Notes under the pieces: generated by a model
What the model saw: the letters and a program-made list of their open reading frames with translations, nothing else
Databases searched by the model: none
What the model was told of the DNA's origin: nothing
Position numbers and translations under genes: made by a program
Part shown: positions 5,324-6,963 of the stretch, piece after piece
Layout: each line of letters opens with the position of its first letter
How positions within the stretch are numbered: the first letter of the stretch is position 1
NCBI GenBank assembly: GCA_023433185.1
Contig: JAEZEN010000033.1
Span: 1 to 6,963, forward strand
DNA from: Pseudomonadota bacterium
GTDB taxonomy: Bacteria > Pseudomonadota > Alphaproteobacteria > Rhizobiales > Kaistiaceae
Reading direction: 5' to 3'
DNA length: 6,963 bases

Positions 5324-6573
5324 AGCCCCACCTCCGGAAACTCCGACCACTCGCATCCGTCGAGACGGCGGCCGGCAGCGGCCTTGCCGAGGCGCTTGGC
5401 GAGATGGCCGTGGCCGTCCGCCCAATATTCCCGCCAGAGCTTCGTCGGAGCCTTGGCGTCCTCGGCCTCGGACATGATGATGTCGTGACCGTCGGAGAGG
5501 ACGTGGAACTCATCGCCGTCGGTGAATCGCCAGAAGTCGACCCGGTCCTGTTCGGGCGGGGAGTAGACCGGCTCGGCGATCGACCACTCGCCCCACTGCT
5601 TGAAGAAGAACGCCACGCCGGCCGCCTGGCACTGGTCGCGGATCGACCGGGCCCAGTCCGGATGCATCGGGCGTGCGTCGGGGCCGCTCTCTCCGCCGAC
5701 GATGACCCAGTCGAGGCGGGCACGCTGCGCGCCGTCGGCGGCTGTCCCGTCATCGTTCCAGCGGTCGAAATAGGGCATTCTGCTCTCGACGAAGCTGGCG
5801 GCGAATGCGTCGAGGTGGACGCCGGCGCGGATCGAACCGGGCTTTCGTGGCACGAGGCAAACCCGGCGAAAGTCGACCGGCCCGAGCAGCGGCTCGGCAG
5901 AGACGAAGCGGACCGCCGCCGGCGTTGCGAGCAGCTCGGGGATGCGCTCGTCGGCCGTCGCCTGGTCCTCGGCCGAGACACCGAGCCAGACGTTCGGGAG
6001 GGGCCAGGTGTCGAGATGGAGGCGCGGCCCTGGCGGCGCCGCGCGTTCGTCCATGCCCGGTGCGATGAGCACAACTGCCATGTCCTCGTCCACGACCCTG
6101 TCGCAGACGAGTTCATAAATGCGTCGGACCGTCTCGGGGTCGCTGAGGTAGGCCCGCATCCGCTCGGCCCGCTTGGTCAGGACCTGGAAGGTGTGGCCAA
6201 GAGGCGGGGAGGGCCGGAGGCCGGACAGGGAAGGCAGGGAATTGGCGAGCGCCATGACGGCGAACACGCGGTCGATCCATTCGTCCGGCACGCCCTCGGC
6301 GAAAAGGTCGCCATGGGCGCAGACGAAGATTCGGCGCGGGCGGCGCCAGCGGAGCGGCTGGTCGAGCCACTGCTCATTGAGCCGAACCTCGCCCGTCCAG
6401 ACGGGGCCGGCCTTGGTGTCCCTTGTCAGGCCGGCGCGCGAGGGATGATGGCGGAGCCGCGTGCCGGCGAGCTTCATGGCATAGCAGTTGGTGCAGCCCT
6501 TGGAGACGATCGAGCATCCGGTGATCGGGTTCCAGGTCGCGTCCGTCCATTCGATCTTGCTGCCGTCAGCCAT
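5320..6573 (-). CDS. DUF5131 (phage Gp37/Gp68-like) three-Cys-motif protein
   Basis: This encodes 417 residues from ATG 6573, which overlaps the upstream TGA by one base (TGATG). A longer frame from 6723 only translates the neighbour. The start MADGSKIEWTDATWNPITGC followed by SIVSKGCTNCYA is the hallmark of the family, a C-x6-C-x2-C motif (Cys20, Cys27, Cys30) reminiscent of, but distinct from, radical-SAM clusters. Further family features are RIFVCAHGDLFAEGVP, FQVLTKRAERM, NVWLGVSAEDQ, RFVSAEPLLGP, WVIVGGESGPDARPMHPDW and FFFKQWGEW. Homologues occur in many phages, and some are encoded beside a three-Cys partner protein, which is not seen here. A redox or metal-cluster enzyme acting on nucleic acid or a nucleotide is a common guess, and the reaction is not established. 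Confidence 0.92.
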   Translation of the reverse strand: MADGSKIEWTDATWNPITGCSIVSKGCTNCYAMKLAGTRLRHHPSRAGLTRDTKAGPVWTGEVRLNEQWLDQPLRWRRPRRIFVCAHGDLFAEGVPDEWIDRVFAVMALANSLPSLSGLRPSPPLGHTFQVLTKRAERMRAYLSDPETVRRIYELVCDRVVDEDMAVVLIAPGMDERAAPPGPRLHLDTWPLPNVWLGVSAEDQATADERIPELLATPAAVRFVSAEPLLGPVDFRRVCLVPRKPGSIRAGVHLDAFAASFVESRMPYFDRWNDDGTAADGAQRARLDWVIVGGESGPDARPMHPDWARSIRDQCQAAGVAFFFKQWGEWSIAEPVYSPPEQDRVDFWRFTDGDEFHVLSDGHDIIMSEAEDAKAPTKLWREYWADGHGHLAKRLGKAAAGRRLDGCEWSEFPEVGL

Positions 6574-6767
6574 CACAGCAGCCCCGACAGAGAAAAGCCG
6601 AGCGCGACGGCGACGATCACCACGGCCTCGGCAAGCGCCGCGACCTTCCAGCGGGTGTAGGCGTCGAGCGTCTCGGCCAGCCAGCGCGGCGGGACGTCGA
6701 TGGTGGCATGGCCCTTCCGCCACGCGGCGGTCGCGCGCTCTCGAAAATGGCGCTTGCCGGGGCTCAT
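6573..6767 (-). CDS. Small single-span membrane protein
   Basis: This encodes 64 residues from ATG 6767, which overlaps the upstream stop as ATGA and has GAGGTG (6778-6773) 5 nt upstream. A longer in-frame reading from 6959 is a GC-rich shadow of the upstream gene. Residues 1-41 are basic and soluble (KRHFRER, AAWRKGHATIDVPPRW). Residues 42-64 form one hydrophobic segment, VAALAEAVVIVAVALGFSLS, ending at the C-terminus. This looks like a tail-anchored or single-pass inner-membrane peptide. The role is unknown. Small membrane proteins of this sort are typical of phage and island operons. Confidence 0.75.
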   Translation of the reverse strand: MSPGKRHFRERATAAWRKGHATIDVPPRWLAETLDAYTRWKVAALAEAVVIVAVALGFSLSGLL

Positions 6768-6961
6768 GGCCGCACCTCGCCCAATTTCCCCCGGACCGCG
6801 GGGTGCCATGCGTGGAAGCGGGCCATCCAGGCGAGGCGGGCGCGGGCCGGCGGCCACGGGCGGGCGTCGAGGCCCTTGGGGTCGCGCCAGTCGCGGATGT
6901 CGACCGGACGGCAGCGGCGGAGCTCGGGGTCCACCGGATTGCCGGGGACGCGATGCCACCA
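6764..6961 (-). CDS. C-terminal end of an unrecognised gene (runs off right edge)
   Basis: In the frame ending at TGA 6766-6764, the minus strand stays open to the window edge and encodes about 65 residues. These include WWHRVPGNPVDPELRR, DIRDWRDPKGLDARPW, LAWMARFHAWHPAV and RGKLGEVRP at the end. The composition is rich in Trp and charged residues and free of stops, and the stop overlaps the next start as ATGA. That supports a real gene whose start lies to the right. I recognise no family. Confidence 0.6.
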   Translation of the reverse strand, partial: WWHRVPGNPVDPELRRCRPVDIRDWRDPKGLDARPWPPARARLAWMARFHAWHPAVRGKLGEVRP

Positions 6962-6963
6962 GT

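Larger units (their letters stand above)
2481..6963 (-). mobile_element. One end of a tRNA-Arg-integrated phage-like or ICE-like element
   Basis: The element starts at the tRNA-Arg 3' fragment and runs past the right edge. It carries an integrase, a xis-like gene and small phage-type genes, all leftward. Because the fragment lacks its 5' half on the right, the element must be on the right and the host on the left. No structural phage or conjugation gene is visible, so prophage, ICE and satellite or genomic island remain equally possible. The internal limit of the tRNA identity block is about 2527-2530. Confidence 0.75.

Noticed and set aside
5404..6660. A 418-residue open frame on the plus strand
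   Set aside because: It is the antisense of the DUF5131 gene, which has clear family motifs. High GC leaves long stop-free shadows.
6574..6723. 150-nt N-terminal extension of the DUF5131 gene
   Set aside because: It is an Arg-rich shadow of the small membrane protein gene. The family begins at the SKIEWTDATWNP block.
1..6963. CRISPR array, riboswitch, or toxin-antitoxin pair
   Set aside because: I saw no regularly spaced repeats, no recognisable riboswitch core and no pair of small genes matching a known toxin-antitoxin family.

Overview
The window looks like a GC-rich alphaproteobacterial chromosome. This rests on strong G/C bias at third positions, codon style and family resemblance, not on a database match. 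It joins host DNA on the left to one end of an integrated genetic element on the right.

Layout. (1) Positions 1-1665, + strand: the end of a sugar-type ABC importer operon. It holds the 3' part of an RbsA-like ATPase and a complete RbsC-like permease, coupled by an ATGA overlap. (2) About 1666-2471: a graveyard of IS481-type transposase pieces. A C-terminal scrap lies on the minus strand and abuts a larger plus-strand transposase with two internal deletions, followed by a duplicated terminal motif. (3) 2481-2530, minus strand: the 3' part of a tRNA-Arg (anticodon UCU) with encoded CCA. The 5' half is missing and replaced by unrelated DNA. (4) 2614-6963, minus strand: nine tightly packed genes read leftward toward the tRNA fragment. 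In order of transcription they are an unrecognised partial gene, a 64-residue single-span membrane protein, a DUF5131 (phage Gp37/Gp68, three-Cys) protein, a Cys-rich protein, two small proteins, a DUF4326 protein, a small xis-like DNA-binding protein and a tyrosine integrase.

Interpretation. The tRNA fragment is best read as the attachment site left when a phage-like or ICE-like element integrated into a tRNA-Arg gene. The element lies to the right. The restored, complete tRNA-Arg is predicted at its other end, outside the window. The integrase belongs to a divergent tyrosine-recombinase type in which the usual box II histidines seem to be replaced by Met and Asn. The cargo genes overlap or nearly touch and were probably co-transcribed and translationally coupled with int and the xis-like gene. 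The DUF5131, Cys-rich and DUF4326 proteins all carry conserved cysteine or nucleotide-ligand-like motifs but have no assigned biochemical role. This cluster is the least understood part of the window.
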